Part shown: positions 33,166-40,844 of the stretch, piece after piece | Layout of the letters: each line of letters begins with the position of its first letter | Numbering within the stretch: position 1 is the stretch's first letter | NCBI GenBank assembly: GCA_017405805.1 | Contig: JAFQZU010000011.1 | Coordinates: forward strand, 1 to 62,108 | Direction of reading: 5' to 3' | Source of the DNA: Lachnospiraceae bacterium | GTDB taxonomy: Bacteria; Bacillota; Clostridia; Lachnospirales; Lachnospiraceae | Length of the DNA: 62,108 bases | Position numbers and translations under genes: made by a program | The notes under the pieces: generated by a model | Told to the model about the DNA's origin: nothing | Databases searched by the model: none | What the model saw: only the letters and a program-made list of their open reading frames with translations

Positions 33166-34401
33166 ATGGCAGGTTTTGAACTTCCCAGGCCGGGAGATAT
33201 TCTCAAGTATCATATACGATGGAATGAACGTTCCCTTCAGCCCTATGAGGAGGAGCTTACTGAGCTCTGGGCCCAGAACGGGGCGGAGGCCTCGATCGAT
33301 TTCAGCGTCCTGGGGCCCATGATGGTGCGTTTTGCCGTCCAGCCGGCAGATGCGGGGAGCGCCAGCGTGATCGCCAAGCTGGCTCCCACCTACAAGGCGA
33401 TCTTCCGCAAGCGGGATCTCAAGGTATACCGCTCGGAAGGCAGGATCCTGATCGATATTCCCTGGCAGCACGACGCAGTCTTTCTCGGCGATCTGCTCAG
33501 CTCGGAGGAGTACCTCTCGAGCCCCGGGCTCCCCGTGGGCATCGGCATGAATATCTACCGCGAGAGCATCCTGGATGATCTCACGGATATCCCGCACCTG
33601 CTTGTGACCGGCAACAACGGGAGCGGTCTGGGAGAATATCTGGAGAGCCTGCTCGTCAGCGCCCTGATGAAGGTAACCCCCGACGAGCTTGACTTTGCGC
33701 TCTTTAGTTCTCCCTCGGTCAGTTTCTCCCGCTTTCATTCACTCCCCTACTGCAAGGTAGTCAGCAGTCAGCGGCAGATGCTCACCATGCTGACTGACCT
33801 GGAGGACGAGATCGACGAGCGGTACGCCCGCTTCATAGAGAGAGGCTGCCACAACATATACGACTTCAACGAGGCCGGCGGCATCATGCGGCACCGCCTC
33901 TTTATCATCTCCGAATACAACATGCTCTCCGGCGCAGGCCGCCGGAGCGCGGAGCGGATCATCCACAAGGCCGCGGAACTGGGCGGCAGCTGCGGGATCC
34001 ATCTGATCGTCGCGTCGGTGACGCCGCAGTCCCTGAAAAATATCGTCGACCTGTTTCCGGCGCGGGTATGTCTGCGCGTGGACACCGCCGCCGATTCCGT
34101 CCTGATGATAGGGCACAAGGACGCAGCGCAGCTCACGAAACGCGGCGCCCTGTATTATCTGGACGGACACGGAAATCAGCCCGCTTTTCTGCAGGGCGGC
34201 GCCATCAGCGGCAGGGAGATCCGCGGGGTTCTGGACGCTCTGGGACGCAATTATGCGGATCAGAAGGGGCCGACGATCTTTGACGAGATCGACGACAGTG
34301 ACACGGAAGAGGATGCGGAAGACAGGGAAGACCGGGAAGACCGGGAAAACAGGGAAGAAAAGAAGGAACACAAGAGTTTCTGGCAGCGCCTTTTTTCGTG
34401 A
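33166..34401 (+). CDS. FtsK/SpoIIIE-like protein with degenerate ATPase motifs
   Basis: 411 aa, no transmembrane segment and no C-terminal gamma domain. Residues 25-135 match the FtsK beta region (SVLGPMMVRFAVQP, then RILIDIPW, VFLGDLLSSEEY, LPVGIGMNI), and 140-370 match the RecA-like core (DIPHLLVTGNNGSG, DELDFALFSSP, AGGIMRHRLFIISEYNML, GIHLIVASVTPQS, GALYYLDG). The P-loop reads GNNGSGLG (Leu155-Gly156 instead of Lys-Ser/Thr) and Walker B IISE (Ser249 for Asp), so ATP hydrolysis is unlikely. The C-terminus is a repetitive acidic EDREDRE segment ending KSFWQRLFS. A weak ribosome binding site. Possibly a structural pseudo-motor; function unknown. Confidence 0.8.
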   Translation: MAGFELPRPGDILKYHIRWNERSLQPYEEELTELWAQNGAEASIDFSVLGPMMVRFAVQPADAGSASVIAKLAPTYKAIFRKRDLKVYRSEGRILIDIPWQHDAVFLGDLLSSEEYLSSPGLPVGIGMNIYRESILDDLTDIPHLLVTGNNGSGLGEYLESLLVSALMKVTPDELDFALFSSPSVSFSRFHSLPYCKVVSSQRQMLTMLTDLEDEIDERYARFIERGCHNIYDFNEAGGIMRHRLFIISEYNMLSGAGRRSAERIIHKAAELGGSCGIHLIVASVTPQSLKNIVDLFPARVCLRVDTAADSVLMIGHKDAAQLTKRGALYYLDGHGNQPAFLQGGAISGREIRGVLDALGRNYADQKGPTIFDEIDDSDTEEDAEDREDREDRENREEKKEHKSFWQRLFS

Positions 34402-34417
34402 GCACGCACCAAACAGA

Positions 34418-34530
34418 TGTGCATAAAAAAGTGTGAATAATCGCACAATGTGGATAAGCCTGTGGAATTTGTGTAAAAAATCTTACAATTTTATTATTTC
34501 CACCCGTGTGATGTAACATTTTTGTCCACA
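34418..34530. promoter_or_regulatory. DnaA-box cluster
   Basis: Three perfect TTATNCACA boxes on the minus strand, read on the plus strand as TGTGCATAA (34418-34426), TGTGAATAA (34432-34440) and TGTGGATAA (34449-34457), followed by near matches TGTGGAATT (34461-34469), TGTGTAAAA (34470-34478) and, opposite, TTGTCCACA (34522-34530). An AT-rich stretch (about 34465-34520) follows. The arrangement resembles an origin or a DnaA-titration cluster, but no dnaA/dnaN genes are present. Confidence 0.7.
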
Positions 34531-34561
34531 GCACGCACGCATAGCACGCAAAGACAAAAAT

Positions 34562-34594
34562 GGGGCTGTCGCATTTGATCAATGCGACAGCCCC
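34562..34594 (-). terminator. Terminator of tRNA-Ala
   Basis: A 14-bp stem GGGGCTGTCGCATT/AATGCGACAGCCCC with a 5-base loop, followed on the minus strand by ATTTTTGTC, 11 bases after the tRNA. Confidence 0.85.
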
Positions 34595-34605
34595 ATCTTC
34601 TCTCG

Positions 34606-34678
34606 TGGAGACAACGGGATTCGAACCCGCGACCTCTGCGTTGCGAACGCAGCGCTCTCCCAGCTGAGCTATGTCCCC
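34606..34678 (-). tRNA. tRNA-Ala (anticodon CGC)
   Basis: 73-nt cloverleaf on the minus strand. Acceptor stem GGGGACA/TGTCTCC with the G3-U70 pair that is the alanine identity element, D arm GCTCAGCTGGGAGAGC, anticodon stem CTGCG/CGCAG with loop TTCGCAA (CGC anticodon), T arm GCGGG-TTCGAAT-CCCGT, discriminator A. No CCA is encoded. Confidence 0.95.
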
Positions 34679-34696
34679 TCGCGAACTGCATCACTT

Positions 34697-34725
34697 ATTA
34701 TATGCAAGGAACACATAAATGTCAA
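34697..34725 (-). promoter_or_regulatory. Consensus promoter of tRNA-Ala
   Basis: Minus-strand TTGACA (34720-34725), 17-bp spacer, TATAAT (34697-34702), about 19 bases before the mature tRNA start. Confidence 0.9.
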
Positions 34726-34742
34726 ATACTTTAAAAGAGAAA

Positions 34743-34770
34743 ATCCGTGAGACCTGACGGCCTCACGGAT
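34743..34770 (-). terminator. Terminator of ftsZ
   Basis: ATCCGTGAG/CTCACGGAT stem (with a GCC-containing loop), followed on the minus strand by TTTCTCTTTT, 18 bases beyond the ftsZ stop codon. Confidence 0.8.
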
Positions 34771-34788
34771 CTGTTACCATAATCTCGG

Positions 34789-35892
34789 TTATCTCTTCAT
34801 AAATGTAGGGATGACCAGGCTCTGCTCCTTGACGCTGCCCCTTGCCGGCTTTGCGTCAAAAGCGGGTCTCTGCAGTCTCTCCTGGGAAGAAGCAGTGTTC
34901 TTCTTTGCCCCGGAATAGACGTAATTGTTGGTGACCTTGTCGCTGGTCCCGATTCCTGTCGCGATCACAGTGACGTCGCAAGCGTCCGTATTGCTGTCGT
35001 CGTACATGGCGCCGAAGATGATGTTTACATCCTCTCCTGCCTGCTCCTGCACGTAGCTTGCTGCATCGGATGCGTCTGCCAGCGTGATGTCACCGGAAAT
35101 ATTGATGATGACATCGGTCGCGCCGTTGACGGTCGTCTCAAGGAGCGGGCTCTCCACAGCCATTCTGACTGCGTCGGTAGCCTTCGTCTCGCCCTTGCCG
35201 TAGCCGATGCCGATATGTGCGACGCCCTTGTTGCGCATAACGGTCTGCACATCCGCAAAGTCGAGGTTGATGATGGAGGGAACATTGATCAGATCCGTGA
35301 TTCCCTGTACGGACTGCTGCAGCACTTCGTCCGCCTTCTTGAGTGCCTCGGGGAAGGTGGTCCTGCGGTCCATGATCTCCAGAAGCTTATCGTTGGGAAT
35401 CACGATCATGGTGTCCACATTTTCTCTGAGATTTTCGATCCCGGTGAGTGCTCTCTGCAGACGGCTCTTTGCCTCAAAACGGAAAGGCTTCGTCACGACG
35501 CCCACCGTGAGGATACCCATATCCTTCGCAATTCTGGCTACCACGGGTGCCGCACCGGTTCCGGTTCCGCCGCCCATGCCGCAGGTCACGAAGACCATGT
35601 CCGCTCCGCGGATTGCCTCGGCGATCTCGTCGGCACTCTCTTCCGCCGCCTTTTTCCCTACCTCGGGATCCGCGCCGGCGCCCAGGCCCTTGGTGATCTT
35701 CTCGCCTATCTGAAGAAGTCTGGGTGCCCTGCACAGCTGCAGTGCCTGCACATCCGTGTTCACACCGATGAATTCCACACCCACGACATCGACGTCCACC
35801 ATGCGGTTTACCGCATTATTTCCTGCACCGCCTACGCCGACAACTATTATTTTGCAAGCCGCTTCCGTATCATTTGTTTTGATCTCAAGCAA
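34789..35892 (-). CDS. ftsZ: Cell division protein FtsZ
   Basis: Tubulin-like GTPase forming the division ring. 367 aa with the nucleotide motifs [18 protein letters not shown], the tubulin signature [13 protein letters not shown] and [11 protein letters not shown] (T7 loop). The C-terminal conserved peptide ends [10 protein letters not shown]. Starts at TTG (35892) after AAGGAGG with optimal spacing. ftsA does not precede it here; the upstream gene is ftsQ/divIB, and it has its own promoter. Confidence 0.98.
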   Translation of the reverse strand: MLEIKTNDTEAACKIIVVGVGGAGNNAVNRMVDVDVVGVEFIGVNTDVQALQLCRAPRLLQIGEKITKGLGAGADPEVGKKAAEESADEIAEAIRGADMVFVTCGMGGGTGTGAAPVVARIAKDMGILTVGVVTKPFRFEAKSRLQRALTGIENLRENVDTMIVIPNDKLLEIMDRRTTFPEALKKADEVLQQSVQGITDLINVPSIINLDFADVQTVMRNKGVAHIGIGYGKGETKATDAVRMAVESPLLETTVNGATDVIINISGDITLADASDAASYVQEQAGEDVNIIFGAMYDDSNTDACDVTVIATGIGTSDKVTNNYVYSGAKKNTASSQERLQRPAFDAKPARGSVKEQSLVIPTFMKR

Positions 35893-35933
35893 CGTTGGCC
35901 CCTCCTTATTAAAAAAATCTTCTGACGATATTA

Positions 35934-35962
35934 ATAATACAATCGAACAGCGAAATAATCAA
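35934..35962 (-). promoter_or_regulatory. Promoter for ftsZ
   Basis: Minus-strand TTGATT (35957-35962), 17-bp spacer, TATTAT (35934-35939), in the 99-bp gap between ftsQ and ftsZ. Confidence 0.75.
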
Positions 35963-35991
35963 TCGCTATTTCTAAATAATTTGTTTCGAAA

Positions 35992-37155
35992 TTATTGCAG
36001 AACAATATTTTCGTCCGCGGCCGTAAACGATGTCAGATCGATCAGTCCGCCCCTTTCCGGTATGTGCGGAAGGATCAGGGACAGCCTTGAAATTTTCAGG
36101 TCGTAGTCCTGCCGGCCCAGCTTGATCTGTACGTTTCCGATGAAAATATCGATGGTCCCGCTCTCCGTCACCAGGATGCTGTCGGCATGTATGGCGTACT
36201 TGTCCAGCGACGCCAGCGCCTCCAGAAGAAGACGCATGTCGTTGTCCGTCTCCGTCTTCACCTTGCCGCCCGGCTCGGCGCTCTTTACCTTGAGTCCTCC
36301 CACATAGGTGACCCCCTGCACCGTGAGCGGTGAGATATCCGTGACCGCCCCATTCATGTCAAAATAGAGATTTCTTCCGGAGTACTGTACGTACCCTGCC
36401 GGGATCCTCTCCTCCACCGTCACGCGGATGGTCTCCGGGCTCTCCACGGCAAAATGGAGCTTTTCCACAAAGGGGATCGGCTCATTTCCCGGCAGCGCCC
36501 TGCGAACGAGCAGAAAGATCGTGTTGTGGGTAATGACCGGATGATCCGAGGACAGGATGATATTGGCGATCTCCCCGCTGCTGTACAGCTGGCATCCCTC
36601 CACATACATGGTCTTGAGGGGACAGGTAAAAAAGATCACCGCGAGCAGGGCGAGCACCGCTGAGGCGGCAATGAGTATTTTGCCGAGCGCCCGCAGAACA
36701 GGGCTTGGCTTCCGGCGCTTCCTTTTCTTTCCGGCCGGCCGGTCCCCGTCTTCGGCATCTTCTTCGTCGTAATCGTCGTCGTAATCGTCGTCTATATCAT
36801 CGTCTTCGTCGTAGGCGTCATCTATGTCATCGTCTTCGCCGTCTATGTCGTCTTCGTCTTCCGCATAGTCGGCTTCGCCTTCGCCGCCTGCAGGTTCTTC
36901 GTCATCTACGACGTCATCTGCGTCAGCTTCGACCGCACCGGCGTCGTCTTCGCCCACAGAACCGACATCTTCGACCGCATCGCCCTCGTCTTCGACCGCA
37001 GCATCGTCAGCTTCCGCCGTATCAGCATCAGCCTCATCCTTGTCCGGAGCTTCGTCCGCTTCTGAAGCGTCGGCTGCGGCTTCCTGCGTATATTCTTCTT
37101 TCAGTTTTTCCGCACTCCCGGCCGCACCGGGCTCCAACTCGTCATGAAGGCCCAT
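35992..37155 (-). CDS. ftsQ: Cell division protein FtsQ/DivIB with long acidic N-terminal region
   Basis: 387 aa from ATG 37155 (AGGAG 11 bases upstream); a GTG at 37200 overlapping the ftsW stop as GTGA is the alternative (402 aa). About 140 N-terminal residues are almost entirely Asp/Glu/Ala with repeats such as DDDYDDDYDEE, ending in a basic GKKRKRRKP block before one transmembrane helix. The extracellular part has the POTRA domain (CPLKTMYVEGCQLYSSGEIANII) and the FtsQ/DivIB beta domain (GRNLYFDMNGAVTDISPLTVQGVTYVGGLKV). Such a long acidic cytoplasmic tail is much longer than in the usual 260-aa proteins. It scaffolds FtsL and FtsB/DivIC at the septum. Confidence 0.9.
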   Translation of the reverse strand: MGLHDELEPGAAGSAEKLKEEYTQEAAADASEADEAPDKDEADADTAEADDAAVEDEGDAVEDVGSVGEDDAGAVEADADDVVDDEEPAGGEGEADYAEDEDDIDGEDDDIDDAYDEDDDIDDDYDDDYDEEDAEDGDRPAGKKRKRRKPSPVLRALGKILIAASAVLALLAVIFFTCPLKTMYVEGCQLYSSGEIANIILSSDHPVITHNTIFLLVRRALPGNEPIPFVEKLHFAVESPETIRVTVEERIPAGYVQYSGRNLYFDMNGAVTDISPLTVQGVTYVGGLKVKSAEPGGKVKTETDNDMRLLLEALASLDKYAIHADSILVTESGTIDIFIGNVQIKLGRQDYDLKISRLSLILPHIPERGGLIDLTSFTAADENIVLQ

Positions 37156-37196
37156 AGCTTCTTCCACTCCTGTCACTTGCTGCCCGCAGGCAGTTG

Positions 37197-38456
37197 TCAC
37201 GGCTCATGAACCGGCGTCTCCATTTCCCTGCGCAGCCTCTCGTTCCTGTGCGCGGACGTCTCCGTCCTTCGGTGCCTTGCCACATTCAGGACGATGCCGA
37301 TCTCCATGAGCAGGAACAGGGCGGAGGATCCTCCGTAACTGAAAAACGGAAGCGTCACGCCGGTGTTGGGGATCGTGTTGGTCACGACGGCGATGTTCAG
37401 GATGACCTGCACGGCGATGTGCGAGATCACGCCGACTACAAGGAGCCCGCCGTACAGATCGGCCGCGTTGTTGGCCACGATCATGAAGCGCCATATGAGG
37501 AGGATGAACATCAGCATAATGCTGATCGCGCCAAAAAGGCCCAGCTCCTCACAGATGATCGAAAAGATCATATCATTCTGGGCCTCGGGAATAAAGCCCA
37601 TTTTCTGCATGCTCTGTCCCAGCCCTTTTCCGAAGATCCCGCCGGAACCGATCGCGTAGAGCGCCTGGATGGTCTGGTACCCCTTTCCGCCCGCATACGC
37701 CTGGGGGTCGAGCCAGGCGAGGATTCTCTCGCCGCGGAAGTCCAGGGAATTCTGGTCCGCCGAGTTGACGATGTACCACACGCCGAAGACCGCGACGACC
37801 AGGACTACCGCCGCCATGCCTATAAACCGGCTGTAGTCCGGACAGGCGACAAAAAGCATTCCCATGACGATCGCGAACGTGATGATGGCAGAACTCAGGT
37901 TATCGGTGATCTGCCACAAGAGGACCGCGGCAATGCCGGCAGGTACCATGGGAATGATCAGGCCCCTCCAGGTCGTCAGCTTCTCCCTTCCCAATTTTTC
38001 TATAATATAGGCGCAGAAGAGAATGACCGCGATCTTCGCGATCTCGGCAGGCTGGATGTTGAAAGGCATCCCCGGAACGTGAAGCCATCTTTTGGCGCCG
38101 TTCGCCTCCACACCTAAGGGAATGATCATGAGGATCAGCACGACGGCCAGCACATACAGGAGACCGCTGAACCGCTTGAGAACATAGTACGGGATCCTTG
38201 AGACAAAGATCATCAGACCCAATCCCACAACGGTAAACAGCATCTGCTTTTTCAGATAATAGGCCGGATCACTGAATTCCACCGCCGCCTCGTAGGAGCT
38301 GGAGGAAAACAGCGTGACCAGACCGAAGCCCAGAAGGAAGATCACGATAAAGATCAGACTGTAGTCGGTCAGCGCTTCCTCGGCCATCAGCATTGCGCCG
38401 GGTGCGGCGCCGCTCTCCGTATTTTCTCTCTTTCTCCCGAAAAAAGGTATTCTCAT
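37197..38456 (-). CDS. ftsW: SEDS peptidoglycan glycosyltransferase FtsW (SpoVE/RodA family)
   Basis: Polymerises lipid II at the septum together with the class B PBP. 419 aa with about ten transmembrane helices; family elements include GLMIFVSRIPYYVLKRFSG, MPFNIQPAEIAKIAVILFCAYII and the C-terminal TNTIPNTGVTLPFFSYGGSSALFLLMEIGIVL. It lies 5 bases after murD. The clostridial order could equally mark it as SpoVE, so the name is tentative while the family is clear. Confidence 0.92.
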   Translation of the reverse strand: MRIPFFGRKRENTESGAAPGAMLMAEEALTDYSLIFIVIFLLGFGLVTLFSSSSYEAAVEFSDPAYYLKKQMLFTVVGLGLMIFVSRIPYYVLKRFSGLLYVLAVVLILMIIPLGVEANGAKRWLHVPGMPFNIQPAEIAKIAVILFCAYIIEKLGREKLTTWRGLIIPMVPAGIAAVLLWQITDNLSSAIITFAIVMGMLFVACPDYSRFIGMAAVVLVVAVFGVWYIVNSADQNSLDFRGERILAWLDPQAYAGGKGYQTIQALYAIGSGGIFGKGLGQSMQKMGFIPEAQNDMIFSIICEELGLFGAISIMLMFILLIWRFMIVANNAADLYGGLLVVGVISHIAVQVILNIAVVTNTIPNTGVTLPFFSYGGSSALFLLMEIGIVLNVARHRRTETSAHRNERLRREMETPVHEP

Positions 38457-38461
38457 AGATC

Positions 38462-39826
38462 TCAGAGTCCTTTTACATAATCCCTGAACATGTCTCCGCG
38501 CACCTCATAGTTGGGGAACATGCCCCAGCTGGCGCAGGCCGGCGAAAGCAGGACCGCGTCGCCCTTGTCCGCGACCGAAGTACAGTACTGCAGGCACTCC
38601 TCAAAGGTATCGCACATGTGGATCGAAGTAAAGCCCCGCTCCCTGCAGGCCGCAGCGATGGCTTCCCGGGTCTGGCCGATCAGGACCAGCTCCTTGACCT
38701 TTCCGCCAAAAGCGTCGATCCACTCCCCGTACTCGTTGTGCTTGTCGTAGCCGCCGCCGATGAGGACAGTCGGACGGTCCATGGCCTTGATCCCCTGGAT
38801 GGCCGCGTCCGGATTGGTGGCCTTCGAGTCATTGTAATAGCGGACGCCGCCCTTTTCGCCGACGAACTCGATGCGGTCCTTTACAGGCGGGAATTTCCGG
38901 ATCACGTCCAGAATGGTCTCCATGGGCACGCCGTAAGCTTCGGCGATGGCCATAGCCGCCATGACGTTCTCGGCGTTGCAGACGCCCACCAGCTGCATTT
39001 CGGACACATACAAAAGCGTCTGAGAAACGCCGTTCCTGGCGCGGTAGATCACGCCGTCGCGCAGGTAAAAGCCGTCCCGCAGTACGGTTCCGGAGGAGAA
39101 CCAGACCGCTTTTGCCGGGCACAGGCACTCCCCGAAGGGACGCAGCCACACGTCGTCATAGTTGAGCACGCAGACTTCGTCCTGCGTCTGCCTTCTGGCG
39201 ATCTTCTCCTTGACCGCCGCATAATTCTGCATGGTGTAATGCCGATCCAGATGATCGGGCGTGATATTTAAGATGGCGCTGACGCGGGGATGGAATTCGT
39301 CTGCCCACTCCAGCTGGAAGCTGCTGACCTCCGCCACGCTGACGGAGCGCTCCGTCGTGGCGTCAGCCGCACCCGCGTAGGAATACCCGATGTTGCCCAC
39401 CACATAAACCTCGTCCTTATAGGCCTTCATGATCTCGCCCGTCAGTGTGGTCGTGGTGGTTTTGCCGTTGGTACCCGTGATCGCGATGACGTCGCCCCTG
39501 TCAAAACGATAGGCGAGCTCAAGCTCCGACAGGACCGGGACGCCTGCCTTTACCAGCGTTTTTGCCACCGGGGAGTCCATGGGCACGGCCGGGCTGAGCA
39601 CGGCGAAGTCCAGTGTTTTTTCGGCCCCGTCCGGAAGATCGCCGATCACCAGCTCCACGAAGTCACTCTCGCCCTCGCGCAGCCGCGTCATGACCGCTTC
39701 CGCGGATGTTTTCGTATTCTGGTCAAGGAGCAGTATGCGAGCGCCATGTCCCGAGAGGAGCGTGACGGCTCCAAGGCCGCTCCGGCCGGTTCCCACTACC
39801 AGTACTTTCTTATCTTTCAGTTCCAT
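38462..39826 (-). CDS. murD: UDP-N-acetylmuramoyl-L-alanine--D-glutamate ligase
   Basis: Adds D-glutamate to the peptidoglycan precursor. 454 aa starting MELKDKKVLVVGTGRSG; the frame is open further up but would overlap mraY. The N-terminal Rossmann domain is followed by the ATP loop ITGTNGKTTTTTLTGEI and NITPDHLDRHYTMQNYAAVKEKI, then the C-terminal domain with VRYYNDSKATNPDAAIQGI and LSPACASWGMFPNYEVRGDMF. The adjacent murG, murC and murF genes found in many dcw clusters are absent from this window. Confidence 0.96.
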   Translation of the reverse strand: MELKDKKVLVVGTGRSGLGAVTLLSGHGARILLLDQNTKTSAEAVMTRLREGESDFVELVIGDLPDGAEKTLDFAVLSPAVPMDSPVAKTLVKAGVPVLSELELAYRFDRGDVIAITGTNGKTTTTTLTGEIMKAYKDEVYVVGNIGYSYAGAADATTERSVSVAEVSSFQLEWADEFHPRVSAILNITPDHLDRHYTMQNYAAVKEKIARRQTQDEVCVLNYDDVWLRPFGECLCPAKAVWFSSGTVLRDGFYLRDGVIYRARNGVSQTLLYVSEMQLVGVCNAENVMAAMAIAEAYGVPMETILDVIRKFPPVKDRIEFVGEKGGVRYYNDSKATNPDAAIQGIKAMDRPTVLIGGGYDKHNEYGEWIDAFGGKVKELVLIGQTREAIAAACRERGFTSIHMCDTFEECLQYCTSVADKGDAVLLSPACASWGMFPNYEVRGDMFRDYVKGL

Positions 39827-39849
39827 TTTCCATGCCTCTCTTACCTGTC

Positions 39850-40842
39850 TCAGATCCAAAGTCCCAAAAGCGCGACTGCGCAGAGGATGACCGTCGTGAT
39901 GGTAAAGACCGCCACCACGCGCACCTCCGACCATCCCCCCTTCTCAAAGTGGTGATGGATGGGCGCCATGCGGAAGATCCTCTTTCCTCCGGTCTTTTTG
40001 AAATACGTCACCTGCAGGATGACCGAGATGACTTCGATCATGTAAATAAACCCGACGATCGGGATAAAAAGCGGGAGCTGCAGCATGTAAGCCATTCCGG
40101 TCACGAAGCCTCCCAGCGCCAGAGAACCCGTGTCGCCCATGAAGACTTTGGCCGGGTAGGCGTTGTAGAGAAGAAATCCCAAAAGGGCGCCGATCATGCC
40201 CGCGCCCGCGCAGGCCGCGCCGGAGCCCGACATCAGGGCGGCGATCACGAAAAACAGAGATACCGCCACCGTCACGCAGCTGGCCAGCCCGTCGACGCCG
40301 TCGGTAAAATTGGTCCCGTTGACGGTCGCGACGCTGATAAAGAGAAGGGCCGGAATATTCAGAATCCCCAGATCCAGCACCGCGCCGTGTACAAAGGGCA
40401 CCTTCATGGAAAGCGGCACGAAGTGGAATTCGTGCACCAAAAAGGCGAACAGCAGCGCGATCACGATCTGCAGGAGCATCTTCTGCTTCGCGCTCAGACC
40501 GTCCGACCGCTTTTTCACGACCTTCAGATAGTCATCCGCAAAACCGACCGCGCCAAAACCCACGGTCAGCACCAGCACCGGAAACACCTCCGGGTGCCGG
40601 AAGCCCATGACGATGCAGGAGACGGCAAAGCCGAGGATGATCATGATCCCGCCCATATTGGGCGTCCCTGTCTTGCTCAGATGGCTCTCCAGGCCCTCCG
40701 TCCTCTCCGTCTGTCCCGCCTTCACTCTGCGAAGGAAGGGAATGAGATAATGTCCGCATACCGCGCTGCACACAAAGGCGCACAGAAACGGGATGACCAG
40801 AAACGGGATGACCAGAAACGATAACTGCAGTCCACTCTTCAC
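39850..40842 (-). CDS. mraY: Phospho-N-acetylmuramoyl-pentapeptide-transferase
   Basis: Membrane enzyme making lipid I from UDP-MurNAc-pentapeptide and undecaprenyl phosphate. 330 aa, ten transmembrane helices, with TGTPNMGGIMIILG, FADDYLKV, NGTNFTDGVDGLASC and the active-site histidine loop FRMAPIHHHFEKGGW. The first helix contains a 5-residue duplication (FLVIP twice) from a 15-bp tandem repeat at 40786-40815. It begins 2 bases after the PBP gene stop codon. Confidence 0.97.
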   Translation of the reverse strand: MKSGLQLSFLVIPFLVIPFLCAFVCSAVCGHYLIPFLRRVKAGQTERTEGLESHLSKTGTPNMGGIMIILGFAVSCIVMGFRHPEVFPVLVLTVGFGAVGFADDYLKVVKKRSDGLSAKQKMLLQIVIALLFAFLVHEFHFVPLSMKVPFVHGAVLDLGILNIPALLFISVATVNGTNFTDGVDGLASCVTVAVSLFFVIAALMSGSGAACAGAGMIGALLGFLLYNAYPAKVFMGDTGSLALGGFVTGMAYMLQLPLFIPIVGFIYMIEVISVILQVTYFKKTGGKRIFRMAPIHHHFEKGGWSEVRVVAVFTITTVILCAVALLGLWI

Positions 40843-40844
40843 GA

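Noticed and set aside
34418-34530. Calling the DnaA-box cluster the chromosomal origin
   Set aside because: No dnaA, dnaN, recF or gyrB nearby and no skew data within a window of this size; recorded only as a DnaA-box cluster.
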